Source: Azospirillum cavernae
Lineage (GTDB): Bacteria > Pseudomonadota > Alphaproteobacteria > Azospirillales > Azospirillaceae
Direction: 5' to 3'
Assembly: GCF_003590795.1 (NCBI RefSeq)
Contig: NZ_QYUL01000005.1
Span: 485,001-549,000 of the forward strand
DNA: 64,000 nucleotides
Shown here: in pieces, positions 9,224-19,729 of the stretch
Numbering within the stretch: the first letter of the stretch is position 1
How the letters are laid out: the number at the start of each line of letters is the position of its first letter
Notes under the pieces: model-generated
Told to the model about the DNA's origin: nothing
The model's input: the letters and a program-made list of their open reading frames with translations, nothing else
The model's database searches: none
Position numbers and translations under genes: made by a program

Positions 9224-9259
9224 AAAAGGGCGGCTCCAACCGGAACCGCCCTTTTGCCT
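9224..9259. terminator. Bidirectional terminator between the patatin gene and edd
   Basis: AAAAGGGCGG (9224-9233) pairs perfectly with CCGCCCTTTT (9246-9255) and additional GC pairs close the loop. A-rich and T-rich flanks on either side let it work for the plus-strand lipase gene and the minus-strand edd gene, which converge here. Confidence 0.88.
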
Positions 9260-9261
9260 TT

Positions 9262-11112
9262 TCAACGGCCCAGCAAGCCGAACACCGACGCCCCGGACTC
9301 CGCGCCGCTCACCGCGTTGCGGAACAGGCCGAACAGCTCGCGGCCACAGCCATGCCCGGCGTCCTCGCTGGCGGGCGGCGGCGCGCCCCGGCTGTCCCAC
9401 TCCGCCGCGTCGACCAGCGCGTCGAGCGTCCCGGCCTCGGCGTCCAAGCGCAGAACATCGCCGTCGCGCACCCGGCCCAGCGGGCCGCCGCCCTTGACTT
9501 CCGGCGTCACATGGATGGCCGCCGGAACCTTGCCCGACGCGCCCGACATGCGCCCGTCCGTCACCAACGCGACCTTGAACCCCTTGTCCTGAAGCACGCC
9601 CAAGGGCGGGGTCAGCTTGTGGAGTTCCGGCATCCCGTTGGCCCCCGGCCCCTGATAACGGACCACCACGATCACGTCGCGGTCCAACTCCCCGGCGCGG
9701 AAGGCCGCCTGCACGCCCTCCTGGCTGTCGAAGACTCGGGCCGGAGCCTCGACCACGCGGTGTTCGGCCTTGACCGCCGACACCTTGATGACGCCGCGCC
9801 CAAGATTGCCGGTCAGCACCCGCAAACCGCCCTCCGCCGCAAAGGGGGCGGCGACGGTGGCGACCACGCTCGGGTCGCCGCTCTGCTCGGTGGGCTGGGC
9901 GCGCCAGGACAGCGCGCCGCCGTCGCTCACCTCCGGCATGGCGCGATAGGCCTCCAGGCCGCCATCGCCCCACACCGTCGCCACGTCGGCGTGCAGCAGC
10001 CCGGCGTCGAGCAGTTGCCCGATGACAAAGGGCATGCCGCCCGCCGCGTGGAAGCGGTTCACGTCCGCCGAGCCGTTCGGATAGACCCGCGCCAGCAGTG
10101 GGACCGCCGCCGACAGGTCGGAGAAATCCTCCCAATTCAACTGAATCCCCGCCGCCGCCGCGATGGCGGGGATGTGCAGGGTGTGGTTGGTCGAGCCGCC
10201 GGTGGCCAGCAGACCGACGATGCCGTTGACCATCGCGCGCTCGTCAACGATCCGCCCAATCGGCGCGCCGCCGCCGGGCTGGGTCATCGCCACGATCCGG
10301 CGAGCGGCCTCCTCGGTCAACGCCTCGCGCAGCGGGGTGTTGGGGTTGACGAAGCTGGCGCCGGGCAGATGCAGGCCCATGATCTCCATCAGCATCTGGT
10401 TGGTGTTGGCGGTGCCGTAAAAGGTGCAGGTGCCGGGCGCGTGATAGGATTGCGATTCCGCTTCCAACAGCTCCTCGCGCCCGACCTTGCCCTGGGCGTA
10501 GAGCTGGCGAGCCTTGGCCTTGTCGGCGTTGGACAGGCCGGACGGCATCGGCCCGGCGGGCACGAAGATCGTCGGCAGATGGCCGAAGGACAGCGCGCCG
10601 ATCATCAGGCCGGGCACGATCTTGTCGCAAATCCCCAAACACAGCGCGCCGTCGAAAGTGGCGTGCGACAGGGCGACGCCGGTGGCCAGCGCGATCACGT
10701 CGCGGCTGAACAGCGACAGCTCCATCCCCTCATAGCCCTGCGTCACACCGTCGCACATGGCCGGAACGCCGCCCGCCACCTGAGCGACGCCGCCCGCTTG
10801 GCGCACCACCTCCTTGATGACCGCCGGATAGCGTTCATAGGGTTGGTGGGCGGACAGCATGTCGTTGAAGGCGGTGACGATGCCGATGGACGGCTTGACG
10901 CCGCCGCGCAGCCCCTCCTTGTCGGTGGCCGAGCAGGCGGCGAAGGCGTGGGCCAGATTGGCGCAGCCCAGCTTTTCGCGGCGCGGCGTGGCGCTCGCCG
11001 CCTCCAGACGGGCCAGATAGGCGCTGCGGCTGTCGCGGCTGCGCGCGGCGATCCGGTCGGTGACGCGGGCGACGATGGAATTCAGGGTGGCGGAATTCAG
11101 GGGCTTGCTCAT
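9262..11112 (-). CDS. edd: 6-phosphogluconate dehydratase
   Basis: A 616-residue enzyme of the IlvD/Edd family. It dehydrates 6-phosphogluconate to 2-keto-3-deoxy-6-phosphogluconate, the committed Entner-Doudoroff step, using a [4Fe-4S] cluster. Family segments are in order: [40 protein letters not shown], the cluster cysteine blocks [11 protein letters not shown] and [16 protein letters not shown], then [18 protein letters not shown] and the C-terminal [20 protein letters not shown]. The length is typical. The eda gene that usually follows is not adjacent. The gene is divergent from an RpiR-family regulator, the usual arrangement for HexR-like control by phosphorylated sugar acids. Fe-S dependence links it to the SUF operon 6 kb away only in a general sense. 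Confidence 0.95.
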   Translation of the reverse strand: MSKPLNSATLNSIVARVTDRIAARSRDSRSAYLARLEAASATPRREKLGCANLAHAFAACSATDKEGLRGGVKPSIGIVTAFNDMLSAHQPYERYPAVIKEVVRQAGGVAQVAGGVPAMCDGVTQGYEGMELSLFSRDVIALATGVALSHATFDGALCLGICDKIVPGLMIGALSFGHLPTIFVPAGPMPSGLSNADKAKARQLYAQGKVGREELLEAESQSYHAPGTCTFYGTANTNQMLMEIMGLHLPGASFVNPNTPLREALTEEAARRIVAMTQPGGGAPIGRIVDERAMVNGIVGLLATGGSTNHTLHIPAIAAAAGIQLNWEDFSDLSAAVPLLARVYPNGSADVNRFHAAGGMPFVIGQLLDAGLLHADVATVWGDGGLEAYRAMPEVSDGGALSWRAQPTEQSGDPSVVATVAAPFAAEGGLRVLTGNLGRGVIKVSAVKAEHRVVEAPARVFDSQEGVQAAFRAGELDRDVIVVVRYQGPGANGMPELHKLTPPLGVLQDKGFKVALVTDGRMSGASGKVPAAIHVTPEVKGGGPLGRVRDGDVLRLDAEAGTLDALVDAAEWDSRGAPPPASEDAGHGCGRELFGLFRNAVSGAESGASVFGLLGR

Positions 11113-11324
11113 GCTGACGACTCAACCGCTGGAGGCGCCGCTGGAGGGGCGCGATGGTTCACAGGGCCAACCATACGCCCAGTCCACGCCTCTGTTAAGA
11201 AAAAAAATTTCATGAACTGGCGTGTTTTGCCGGATTTTCCGATGAGTCCTCGCCTTTGATGAAAATCATCGCCATACTGCTGGTCCATCCACCCATAGCC
11301 CGCTCGCCTCGCACCGTCGGCCCC

Positions 11325-12224
11325 ATGCCCCACCCGATCAACATTCTGGAAGACATCCGCCGTCTGCGGCCCACGCTGAAACGCTCCGAGGCGCAGGTGG
11401 CCGATCTGGTGCTGGACAACCCGCGCGCGGTGCTGGAGTTGAACGTCACCTCGCTGGCCCACCGCGCCGAGGTCAGCGAGGCGACCGTCGTCCGCTTTTG
11501 CCGCAGCGTCGGCTGCGGCGGCTTCCCCGATTTCAAGCTGCGGCTGGCCGAATGCCAGGCGCGCGGCGGCACCCCTTATGTCAGCCAGGACGTGGCGCCG
11601 GACGACAGCGTCAGCGCGCTGGCGCGAAAAATTTTTTCATCGAGCGCCGCCGCCCTGACCGCCGCCGCCAACGCGCTGGACGACGCGGCGCTGGGCGACG
11701 CCATCGCCCGGCTGGCCGACGCCCCGCGCATCCTGTGCGTCGGGATCGGCGCGTCGGGGGCGCTGGCGCAGGACGCCGCCCACAAGCTGTTGCGCTTTGG
11801 CGCGAACGCCCAACCCTGCTCCGATCCGGTGCTGGCCCGCATGCTGCTGCTGAATCTGGGAACGGACGGCCTGCTGCTGGCCCTGTCCAACAGCGGGCGC
11901 AGCGGCGCCGTCAATGATCTGGCCGCCGCCGCCCGCGCGCAGGGCCTCGCTGTGGTCGCCATCACCGCGCCCGACTCGCCGTTGTCCCGATTGGCGACGG
12001 TCACAATCGCCAGCCTGCCGGTGGAAGACACCGAAATGTACACGCCGATGGCCTCCCGGCTGGTGCATCTGACCCTGATCGACGTGCTGTCCACCGGGGT
12101 GGCCCTGCGGTTGGGCGACCCGGCCCGCCAGCATCTGGCCAAGGTCAAGGCCACCATCAACGCCAGCCGCAGCCCGCTGAGCGGCGCATGGCCCGACCGC
12201 CCAGCCGATTCACGCTCCGATTGA
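11325..12224 (+). CDS. RpiR-family transcriptional regulator with SIS domain (HexR-like)
   Basis: A 299-residue regulator. Residues 1-75 form the RpiR helix-turn-helix (LKRSEAQVADLVLDNP, then HRAEVSEATVVRFCRSVGCG). Residues about 120-260 form an SIS sugar-phosphate isomerase-like sensor (ILCVGIGASGALAQDAAHKL, LLLALSNSGRSGAVNDLAAA). Proteins of this kind bind sugar phosphates; HexR binds KDPG and represses zwf and edd. Its position divergent from edd supports the same role. The ATG at 11325 (MPHPIN) was preferred over an in-frame alternative 69 bases upstream because it matches the family N-terminus. The intergenic region has an A/T-rich tract (11196-11214) that could hold the operator, but no clear HexR consensus is visible. 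Confidence 0.82.
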   Translation: MPHPINILEDIRRLRPTLKRSEAQVADLVLDNPRAVLELNVTSLAHRAEVSEATVVRFCRSVGCGGFPDFKLRLAECQARGGTPYVSQDVAPDDSVSALARKIFSSSAAALTAAANALDDAALGDAIARLADAPRILCVGIGASGALAQDAAHKLLRFGANAQPCSDPVLARMLLLNLGTDGLLLALSNSGRSGAVNDLAAAARAQGLAVVAITAPDSPLSRLATVTIASLPVEDTEMYTPMASRLVHLTLIDVLSTGVALRLGDPARQHLAKVKATINASRSPLSGAWPDRPADSRSD

Positions 12225-12305
12225 CGCATGCGTCGCACTGGACGCGCCTGCCGGTCCGTGCGACAAATCCGCTGACACAACAGTCCGCACACCGCAGCGG
12301 TTGCC

Positions 12306-12959
12306 ATGACCCGGATTTTGATCGCCGACGACCACCCGATGGTGCGTGACGCCCTGCGCAACGCCGTCCTCTATTCCTGCCAAGCCAGCAGCGTGCTGGA
12401 GGCGGACAGCCTGGACGCGGTGATCGCCGCGTTGCAGGGCGGCGGCGAGGATTTCGACCTTGTGCTGTTGGACGTCAATATGCCGGGCATGAACGGCTTG
12501 AACGGGCTGCGCATTCTGCGCCAGCGCTTCCCCGCCACCCCCGTCGTCATGGTGTCGGCGCATGAGGAACGGCGGATGGTGCGCGAGGCCATCGACAGCG
12601 GCGCGGCGGGCTTCATCCCCAAATCCACCCCGCGCGACGCCATCGCCGCCGCCCTGCGCCATGTGCTGAACGGCGAAATCTACCTGCCGCCGCAAAGCGA
12701 GGAGGGGCTGGCCGAGGAGGTCGCCGAAGACGCCGAAACCGCCGACATCGCCCGGCGCATCGCCACCCTGACAGCGCAACAATTGCGGGTCTTGGAATTG
12801 CTGGGCACCGGCAAGCTGAACAAGGAAATCGCCTTCGACCTCAGCATCACCGAAACCACGGTGAAGGCGCATGTCTCGGCGATCCTGCAAAAGCTGAAGG
12901 TCTACAGCCGCACCCAAGCGGTGGTCATCGCCAACCGCGTGCTGGCCGAGAAACGCTAA
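12306..12959 (+). CDS. NarL/FixJ-family response regulator (orphan)
   Basis: A 217-residue two-component response regulator. The receiver domain (1-120) has the acidic pair IADDHPM, the phospho-acceptor aspartate in LVLLDVNMPGMNGL, a conserved Ser/Thr region VVMVSAHE and the lysine in GFIPKSTP. A LuxR-type helix-turn-helix (about 150-215) contains LTAQQLRVLELLGTGKLNKE and TTVKAHVSAILQKL. No histidine kinase lies nearby, so its signal is unknown. It sits 81 bases after the RpiR gene on the same strand and its stop overlaps the stop of the convergent EamA gene by 3 bases. Confidence 0.9.
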   Translation: MTRILIADDHPMVRDALRNAVLYSCQASSVLEADSLDAVIAALQGGGEDFDLVLLDVNMPGMNGLNGLRILRQRFPATPVVMVSAHEERRMVREAIDSGAAGFIPKSTPRDAIAAALRHVLNGEIYLPPQSEEGLAEEVAEDAETADIARRIATLTAQQLRVLELLGTGKLNKEIAFDLSITETTVKAHVSAILQKLKVYSRTQAVVIANRVLAEKR

Positions 12960-13840
12960 GCAAAGCGTTTGGCTCCAGCGACGCACAGCACGACCACCCC
13001 CGTCGCGGCGACCATCGTCCAGGCGACGGGTTCGCCCAGCAGAAACCCGGCCAGCGCCAGCCCAAAAAAGGGTTGCAGCAATTGCAACTGGCCGACCCCG
13101 GCGATGCCGCCCAGCGCCAGCCCGCGATACCAGAAGACAAAACCAATCAGCATGCTGAAGACGGAGACATAGGCCAACCCGGCCCAAGCCGCGCCGTCCA
13201 CCCCGCTCCACACGTCGGGCAAGGTCGCCAGCGCGAGCGCCGCCATGACCGGAAACGCCAGCACCAGCGCCCAGGAAATGACCTGCCAGCCGCCCAGCCG
13301 CCGCGACAGGGTCGCGCCTTCGGCGTAGCCAAGCCCGCACAGCACAATCGCCAAAACCATCAACAGATCGCCCTCCAACGACCCGCCGCCCGCTTGAAGC
13401 AGGGCGAATCCGGCGACGCAGAGGCTTCCCAACCCTGAAAACAACCAAAACACCGGCTTTGGCCGCTCGCCTCCGCGCAAAACGGCAAAAATGGCGGTGG
13501 ACAGCGGCAACAGCCCGATGAAAACCACCGAATGGGCCGACGTCACGCGTTGAAGCGCCAGCGCGGTCAGCAGCGGGAAACCGACGACGACGCCAAGCGC
13601 CACCACCGCCAGCGACGCCAGATCGCCGCGCCCCGGACGGCTTTGCCGCAGCGCCCGCAGCAGGGCGGCCCCCAACAGAGCGGCGATCACCGCCCGCGCC
13701 GAGGTCAGGAACAACGGCTCGAAACCGCCGACCGCAAGCCGGGTGGCAGGCAGCGATCCGCTGAAAATGACCACCCCGCACAAGCCGCTCCACCACCCAT
13801 CCGTCCGCGCCCGCATCCCATCATCCTTGGTTGGATTCAT
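12956..13840 (-). CDS. EamA-family (DMT) transporter
   Basis: A 294-residue inner-membrane protein with about ten hydrophobic helices arranged as two EamA repeats. Repeat 1 includes SGSLPATRLAVGGFEPLFLT and the loop TSAHSVVFIGLLPLSTAIFA. Repeat 2 includes SVFSMLIGFVFWYRGLALGG and LQPFFGLALAGFLLGEPVAW, the classic drug/metabolite exporter pattern. The substrate cannot be read from the sequence. It is divergent from a MocR-type regulator with a dyad in the shared promoter region, so that regulator probably controls it; MocR-transporter pairs often deal with amino acids, amines or vitamin B6 compounds. It overlaps the end of the response regulator gene tail-to-tail. A later in-frame ATG at 13816 is possible. 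Confidence 0.87.
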   Translation of the reverse strand: MNPTKDDGMRARTDGWWSGLCGVVIFSGSLPATRLAVGGFEPLFLTSARAVIAALLGAALLRALRQSRPGRGDLASLAVVALGVVVGFPLLTALALQRVTSAHSVVFIGLLPLSTAIFAVLRGGERPKPVFWLFSGLGSLCVAGFALLQAGGGSLEGDLLMVLAIVLCGLGYAEGATLSRRLGGWQVISWALVLAFPVMAALALATLPDVWSGVDGAAWAGLAYVSVFSMLIGFVFWYRGLALGGIAGVGQLQLLQPFFGLALAGFLLGEPVAWTMVAATGVVVLCVAGAKRFA

Positions 13841-13891
13841 CCGATGCGGGGAACGCTAGCGCGAACGGCGCTGGCGCAGACAGAGACAGTC

Positions 13892-13917
13892 CCATACAAT
13901 TTCACAAAACTGTACGG
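13892..13917. promoter_or_regulatory. Dyad operator candidate between the EamA and MocR-type genes
   Basis: CCATACAATTTC (13892-13903) and AAAACTGTACGG (13906-13917) are imperfect inverted copies (9 of 12 positions match) of a TAC-containing half-site. They lie 19 bases upstream of the MocR-type start and 52 bases from the EamA start. Position and symmetry suit binding by the adjacent GntR/MocR protein; this is inference. Confidence 0.45.
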
Positions 13918-13935
13918 TCTACTGAATCAATACGG

Positions 13936-15420
13936 ATGGCGGAGAGCCAAGCGATGGAACAGCGGGCAAAAACACGCACGGGCGAGGTGATGGACGCGAT
14001 CCGCCGGAAAATCGCCGGTCGCGCGCTGTCCCCAGGCGAAAAGCTGCCCTCGATCCGCCGCTTCGCCGACATCATGGGGGTGTCGCCCTCGACCGTGGTG
14101 GAGGCCTATGACCGGCTGGCGGCGGACGGGGTGATCCGCGCCCGCCCCGGCTCCGGCTTTTACGTGTCGGGCGGCGCGCCGCCGCTCGCGGTGGCGGCGG
14201 TCGAACCCCGGCTGGATCGGGCGATTGATCCCTTTTGGGTGTCCCGGCAATCGCTCGACGCTGGGGCCGGAATGCTCAAGCCCGGCTGCGGCTGGCTGCC
14301 CGCCGATTGGATGCCGCAAGCGGCGATCCGGCGCGCGCTGCGCCACCTCGCCCGCGCCGATGATTCTGTGTTGGCGGATTACGGCGGCGCGCGCGGCTCC
14401 TTCGCCCTGCGTCGGCTGCTGGCCCGCCAATTCGCTGACGAAGGGCTGGCGGTCGGCCCCGATCAGATCCTGCTGACCTTGTCGGGAACCCAGGCCATCG
14501 ACCTGATTTGCCGCTTCCTGCTGCGCCCCGGCGACACGGCGCTCGTCGATGATCCGGGCTATTTCAACTTTCAGGCCCTGTTGCGCGCCCATCAGGTCCG
14601 CATCGTCGGCGTGCCCTACACGCCGACCGGGCCGGATCCCGCGCTGTTCGCGCAGGCGCTGGAACAGCACCGCCCCCGCCTCTACATCACCAACTCCGCG
14701 CTGCACAACCCAACCGGGGCGACCCTGTCGCCGCAGACCGCCCACACGCTGCTCAACGCCGCTGCGGCCCATGACCTCGTCGTCGTCGAGGACGACATCT
14801 TCGCGGGATTCGAGCCGACCCCGTCACCGCGATTGGCCGCCTTGGACGGTTTGACGCGGGTCATTCGGATCGGCAGCTTTTCCAAAACCCTGTCGGCGTC
14901 GATCCGCTGCGGCTACATCGCCGCAAGGCCGGATTGGCTGGAGGCTCTGGTCGATCTGCAAGTCGCCACGAATTTCGGCGGCCCAAGCCCGGTCGCCACC
15001 GAAATCATCGTCGCGGCCTTGAGCGACGGCAGTTACCGCAAGCATCTGGACGGCCTGCACCGCCGATTGGCGCGGGCGCGGCGCGAAGCTGCGGGCAAGC
15101 TGGACATGCTTGGCGTGCGCCCCTGGCTGACGCCGCGCGGCGGCCCGCATCTGTGGTGCCGATTGCCCGATGGCCGCGACGCGGCGGCGGTGGCGCGGGC
15201 GGCGCTGCGCGACTCGCTCATCCTAGCGCCCGGCAACGTCTTCAGCGTCTCCCAATCGGCGGACGGCTTCATGCGCTTCAACGTCGCGCAAATGGAGAAC
15301 CCACGCGTTTACGAGGCGCTGGGCCGCATCCTGGCCGCTCCGCCCGTCGCCGAGGGCGCAGGCGAGGACGCGGGCGATCACGCCAGCAGATTGACCGCGC
15401 CCGCTCCCGCGTCGGCTTGA
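13936..15420 (+). CDS. MocR/PdxR-type transcriptional regulator (GntR helix-turn-helix fused to aminotransferase domain)
   Basis: A 494-residue fusion regulator. Residues about 15-80 are a GntR winged helix (GEKLPSIRRFADIMGVSPST, then VVEAYDRLAADGVIRARPGS). Residues about 120-480 are a class I aminotransferase fold with LTLSGTQAIDLICRFLLRPG, NPTGATLSPQ and the PLP-lysine region IGSFSKTLSASIRCGYI. Such proteins sense PLP or amino compounds and regulate neighbouring genes. It is divergent from an EamA transporter, the likely target. The ATG at 13936 is chosen; another at 13954 is equally plausible. The last 43 bases overlap the convergent gene for the coiled-coil protein. Confidence 0.88.
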   Translation: MAESQAMEQRAKTRTGEVMDAIRRKIAGRALSPGEKLPSIRRFADIMGVSPSTVVEAYDRLAADGVIRARPGSGFYVSGGAPPLAVAAVEPRLDRAIDPFWVSRQSLDAGAGMLKPGCGWLPADWMPQAAIRRALRHLARADDSVLADYGGARGSFALRRLLARQFADEGLAVGPDQILLTLSGTQAIDLICRFLLRPGDTALVDDPGYFNFQALLRAHQVRIVGVPYTPTGPDPALFAQALEQHRPRLYITNSALHNPTGATLSPQTAHTLLNAAAAHDLVVVEDDIFAGFEPTPSPRLAALDGLTRVIRIGSFSKTLSASIRCGYIAARPDWLEALVDLQVATNFGGPSPVATEIIVAALSDGSYRKHLDGLHRRLARARREAAGKLDMLGVRPWLTPRGGPHLWCRLPDGRDAAAVARAALRDSLILAPGNVFSVSQSADGFMRFNVAQMENPRVYEALGRILAAPPVAEGAGEDAGDHASRLTAPAPASA

Positions 15421-16601
15421 GGGGCCGCCTGCGCGGCGACGGCGCTGGACAACGCGTCGCTGACGCCGCCGGTGGCGGCGGCCTCTTGACCGTTCGCCTT
15501 GTCGGCGCCGCCCAGCAGGGATGCGATGGTGATGTTGGAACCGAAGGCCGCTTGGCGCAAATTGTTGACCTCCTTTTGCGCCGCGTCGATCATTCTCTCA
15601 TCGACCTTGAACTCTTCCCGCTTTTCCTTCCGACGCTTCTCGGATTCCTCCTGCTCGTTGGCGATTTTGGCGTCGCTCAACGCGCGCTTGGCGACCCTCA
15701 GCACCTTTTCGACCCGCTGCCCGAACGCGTCGGCCTCCTTGTAGCGGGACATCTTCAGGTCATTGTCGGTCATCAGGCTCTGCATCGCCGCGTGCGCGCT
15801 GTCCCGCCGATTGCTGGGGATCAAGCCGTCGCCGTCGCGCAAGCCGGACAACGCGCCGTCAACCAAGCGCGCCAGATCCGGCGGCAGGTCATCATCCTTC
15901 CCGTCCGACGAACCCGACGAGTCGGTTTTCCCCTCGCCCGCCCCGCTCAACGCCGCCGCGTCGGCGGGCGCATCGGTCGGCGGCGCGTCCAGGCTCGGGG
16001 CCGCCAACAGGGCAACCTCCGGCGCGGCCATCGCCTCTTGCGCCGGGGCCGCTTCGTCGCCAGCGCCCGCCGTCGCCGTCACTTGCAGCGAGAAGGACAG
16101 TGCCGTGTGCTGAACGGTCAGCGTGGTGACGGTGGTGGTGCGGGTAATCTCCGTCGTCCCGATGGCGCCCGCGCCGCCGGGCAGCCCCATTTCCGCCGCC
16201 GCCGCGACGCCGCCGGCATACTCCTTCGCCGCCCGTCCGGCCTCGCGCGCCAGCAAGGCCGCCTCGCGCGCCAATTGCGCCAGCTTGGTGGCGTCACCCT
16301 GGGCGAACCGCATCATCCGCTTCAGGTCTTCGATCTTGCGCTCGACCTGTTCCAACTTCTGTTCGGCGGAAGCCTTGGGGCTGCCGATCCGCCGCGCCTC
16401 CTCCAGCGCCGCCTGGGCGGTGGCGTGGTCGCTCTGCTGCTTGGCCGACAGTTTGTAGGGTTGCGCCGCCTTCGACGCCTTTTCAGCCAATTGGCCCAGC
16501 GCGTCCTTGGCCCCAAGCTCTTTTTCCCAGGGCTTTTTGGCCTGCTGCATGCGGAACATGCCGCTTTGCGCATCCGACAGAACGCTGAAAACACCGCTCA
16601 T
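15378..16601 (-). CDS. Alanine-rich coiled-coil protein of unknown function
   Basis: A 407-residue hydrophilic protein that I do not recognise. Visible parts: an N-terminal region MSGVFSVLSDAQSGMFRMQQ; a heptad-rich coil about 60-125 (EQKLEQVERKIEDLKRMMRF, then AQLAREAALLAREAGRAAKE); a Thr-rich segment around 150 (TEITRTTTVTTLTVQHTALS); an acidic, Ala/Pro-rich linker with low complexity at about 185-245; and a second charged coil near 320-355 (SEKRRKEKREEFKVDERMID). It has no signal peptide and no transmembrane segment. The layout recalls scaffolding or secreted flagellar-type proteins, but nothing specific supports that. It is monocistronic, transcribed away from the SUF operon, and its 3' end overlaps the MocR-type gene by 43 bases. 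Confidence 0.7.
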   Translation of the reverse strand: MSGVFSVLSDAQSGMFRMQQAKKPWEKELGAKDALGQLAEKASKAAQPYKLSAKQQSDHATAQAALEEARRIGSPKASAEQKLEQVERKIEDLKRMMRFAQGDATKLAQLAREAALLAREAGRAAKEYAGGVAAAAEMGLPGGAGAIGTTEITRTTTVTTLTVQHTALSFSLQVTATAGAGDEAAPAQEAMAAPEVALLAAPSLDAPPTDAPADAAALSGAGEGKTDSSGSSDGKDDDLPPDLARLVDGALSGLRDGDGLIPSNRRDSAHAAMQSLMTDNDLKMSRYKEADAFGQRVEKVLRVAKRALSDAKIANEQEESEKRRKEKREEFKVDERMIDAAQKEVNNLRQAAFGSNITIASLLGGADKANGQEAAATGGVSDALSSAVAAQAAPQADAGAGAVNLLA

Positions 16602-16916
16602 GCCCGCCGCCCTCCGGTTGGATCAACACCAAACCTAAACGGGAAAGTTTAAAAGAATCTCAAAGTCTCTGCACGTCTGCGTGCAAAACAGCGGCGCACC
16701 GTCCGCAGGCTGCGGCGGATCGTCGCGCCCGACCATCGCCGGGGCTGCTCGGTTGCATGGCAGCGTTGTATAACCAAGCGGAGCAGAGGGGGATTCCCGC
16801 CCGCAGTTTTTCTTGACAAGCCCCCCTGGAAACCGCCTAATCAGGACCAATTTAGTCCTGTATTCCGAAGCCCGCACGCCGCGTGCGGGCGGATCGGCAA
16901 CCGGGGTTCCGCGTCC
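16602..16916. other. 315-bp divergent intergenic region upstream of the SUF operon
   Basis: The left half (16602-16680) is AT-rich and probably carries the promoter of the coiled-coil protein gene. The middle (16680-16800) shows no gene or strong structure. The right part holds a promoter-operator for the Rrf2 gene (16813-16860), annotated separately. In the leader, a small hairpin pairs CCCGCAC (16871-16877) with GTGCGGG (16883-16889). Confidence 0.6.
16813..16860 (+). promoter_or_regulatory. SUF operon promoter with Rrf2-type operator
   Basis: A TTGACA -35 hexamer (16813-16818) is followed after about 18 bases by a weak -10 (around 16837-16843). Immediately overlapping the expected start is a perfect inverted repeat, CAGGAC (16842-16847) and GTCCTG (16855-16860), with 7 bases between. 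This geometry suits repression by the Rrf2 protein encoded 57 bases downstream, with release when its Fe-S cluster is lost. Confidence 0.65.
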
Positions 16917-17393
16917 ATGATCCGGCTGAGCAAGCTGACCGATTACGCCATCGTCGTGTTGAGCGAGATGGCGCGCCATGTCGGCGCGGTCCACACCGTC
17001 ACCCTGTTGGCGGAACGCACCGGCGTGCCCGCCCCCACGGTGGCCAAGCTGATGAAGGCGCTGACCCCCGCCGGGCTGACCACGTCGCAACGGGGCGCCG
17101 CCGGTGGTTATGCGCTGAGCCGCCCCGCGAACGCAATCTCGATCGCCGAGATCATCACCGCGCTCGACGGCCCCATCGCGCTGACCGCCTGTGTGGACGG
17201 CGCCGACAGCCAATGCGGCGTTGAACGGCTCTGCCCGATGCGCGGCGGTTGGGAAAAGGTCAACAACGCCATCCGTGGCGCGCTGGAACAGGTGACGCTG
17301 GCCGACATGATGACGCCGGTTCTGTTTCCGCTTCCCGCCACCCCGTCCGTTGCGGCCCCCGCCCCGCAACCGGCGCTCCAACCGATTTCTTGA
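16917..17393 (+). CDS. Rrf2-family Fe-S sensing regulator of the SUF operon
   Basis: A 158-residue regulator of the IscR/SUF-regulator type. The N-terminal winged helix starts [20 protein letters not shown] and continues with [18 protein letters not shown] and the wing [11 protein letters not shown]. Three cysteines at residues 92, 99 and 105 (C-x6-C-x5-C) match the Fe-S ligand pattern of IscR-like proteins. The last 25 residues are a Pro/Ala-rich tail. It is the first gene of the suf operon, with sufB starting 17 bases later, and has a perfect inverted repeat over its own promoter, so it most likely represses the operon according to cluster status. Confidence 0.92.
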   Translation: MIRLSKLTDYAIVVLSEMARHVGAVHTVTLLAERTGVPAPTVAKLMKALTPAGLTTSQRGAAGGYALSRPANAISIAEIITALDGPIALTACVDGADSQCGVERLCPMRGGWEKVNNAIRGALEQVTLADMMTPVLFPLPATPSVAAPAPQPALQPIS

Positions 17394-17410
17394 GAAGGAC
17401 GAGGCACGCC

Positions 17411-18895
<1,485 letters not shown>

Positions 18896-18976
18896 ACGGG
18901 GGCGTCCCCCAAAAAGGCCAAAGCGGTCGCATCTGGGCAAGCGTGGCGACGGCGTGAGAAAAGGACAGAGCGCATC

Positions 18977-19729
18977 ATGATCGAAATCAAGAATCTGCAC
19001 GCCAAGGTCGATGGCAAGGACATCCTGAAGGGCGTCGATCTGACGATCCGCCCCGGCGAGGTTCACGCCATCATGGGGCCAAACGGCGCCGGCAAAAGCA
19101 CCCTGTCCTATGTGCTGGCCGGGCGCGAGGGGTATGAGGTGACGGACGGCTCCGTGACCTATTACGGCAAGGATCTGCTGGCGCTGGAGCCGGAAGAGCG
19201 CGCCGCCGAGGGCGTGTTCCTGGCCTTCCAATACCCGGTTGAAATCCCCGGCGTCGCCAACACGACCTTTCTCAAGACGGCGATCAACGCCATGCGCAAG
19301 CATCGCGGCGAGAAGGAACTCGACGCCATGCAGTTCCTGAAGATCCTGCGCGAGAAGACCAAGGCGCTCGGCATGTCGGACGACATGCTGAAGCGCGCGG
19401 TCAATGTCGGCTTTTCCGGCGGCGAGAAGAAGCGGAACGAGACGCTGCAAATGGCCATCCTCGAACCGAAATTCGCCATTCTCGACGAGACCGACAGCGG
19501 CCTGGACATCGACGCCCTGAAGATCGTGGCGGAGGGCGTCAACGCCCTGCGCTCGCCGGAGCGTTCGATGCTGGTCATCACCCATTACCAGCGCCTGCTC
19601 GACTACATCGTTCCCGATTTCGTCCATGTGCTGGCGGCGGGGCGGATCGTGAAGTCCGGCGGCAAGGAACTGGCGTTGGAGCTGGAAAAGAACGGCTACC
19701 GCGATTTCGGCGTGGACGAGGCGGCGTGA
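18977..19729 (+). CDS. sufC: Fe-S assembly ATPase SufC
   Basis: A 250-residue ABC-type ATPase that is soluble and drives conformational change of SufBC2D. Motifs: Walker [18 protein letters not shown]-loop LAFQYPVEIPGV, signature NVGFSGGEKKRNETLQMAIL (the SufC-specific form), Walker B FAILDETDSGLDIDALKIV and H-loop MLVITHYQRLLDYI. Note DETDSGLD in place of DEPTSGLD, which is characteristic of SufC. Its stop overlaps the sufD start (TGATG), indicating translational coupling. Confidence 0.96.
   Translation: MIEIKNLHAKVDGKDILKGVDLTIRPGEVHAIMGPNGAGKSTLSYVLAGREGYEVTDGSVTYYGKDLLALEPEERAAEGVFLAFQYPVEIPGVANTTFLKTAINAMRKHRGEKELDAMQFLKILREKTKALGMSDDMLKRAVNVGFSGGEKKRNETLQMAILEPKFAILDETDSGLDIDALKIVAEGVNALRSPERSMLVITHYQRLLDYIVPDFVHVLAAGRIVKSGGKELALELEKNGYRDFGVDEAA

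Noticed and set aside
15378-15420. Frameshift in the MocR-type or coiled-coil gene at their 43-base overlap
   Set aside because: Both frames end normally and both proteins are complete; convergent tail overlap is sufficient explanation.
14934-16652. 572-codon plus-strand frame over the MocR end and the coiled-coil gene
   Set aside because: Out-of-frame product rich in Arg/Gly; it would contradict the in-frame MocR aminotransferase domain.
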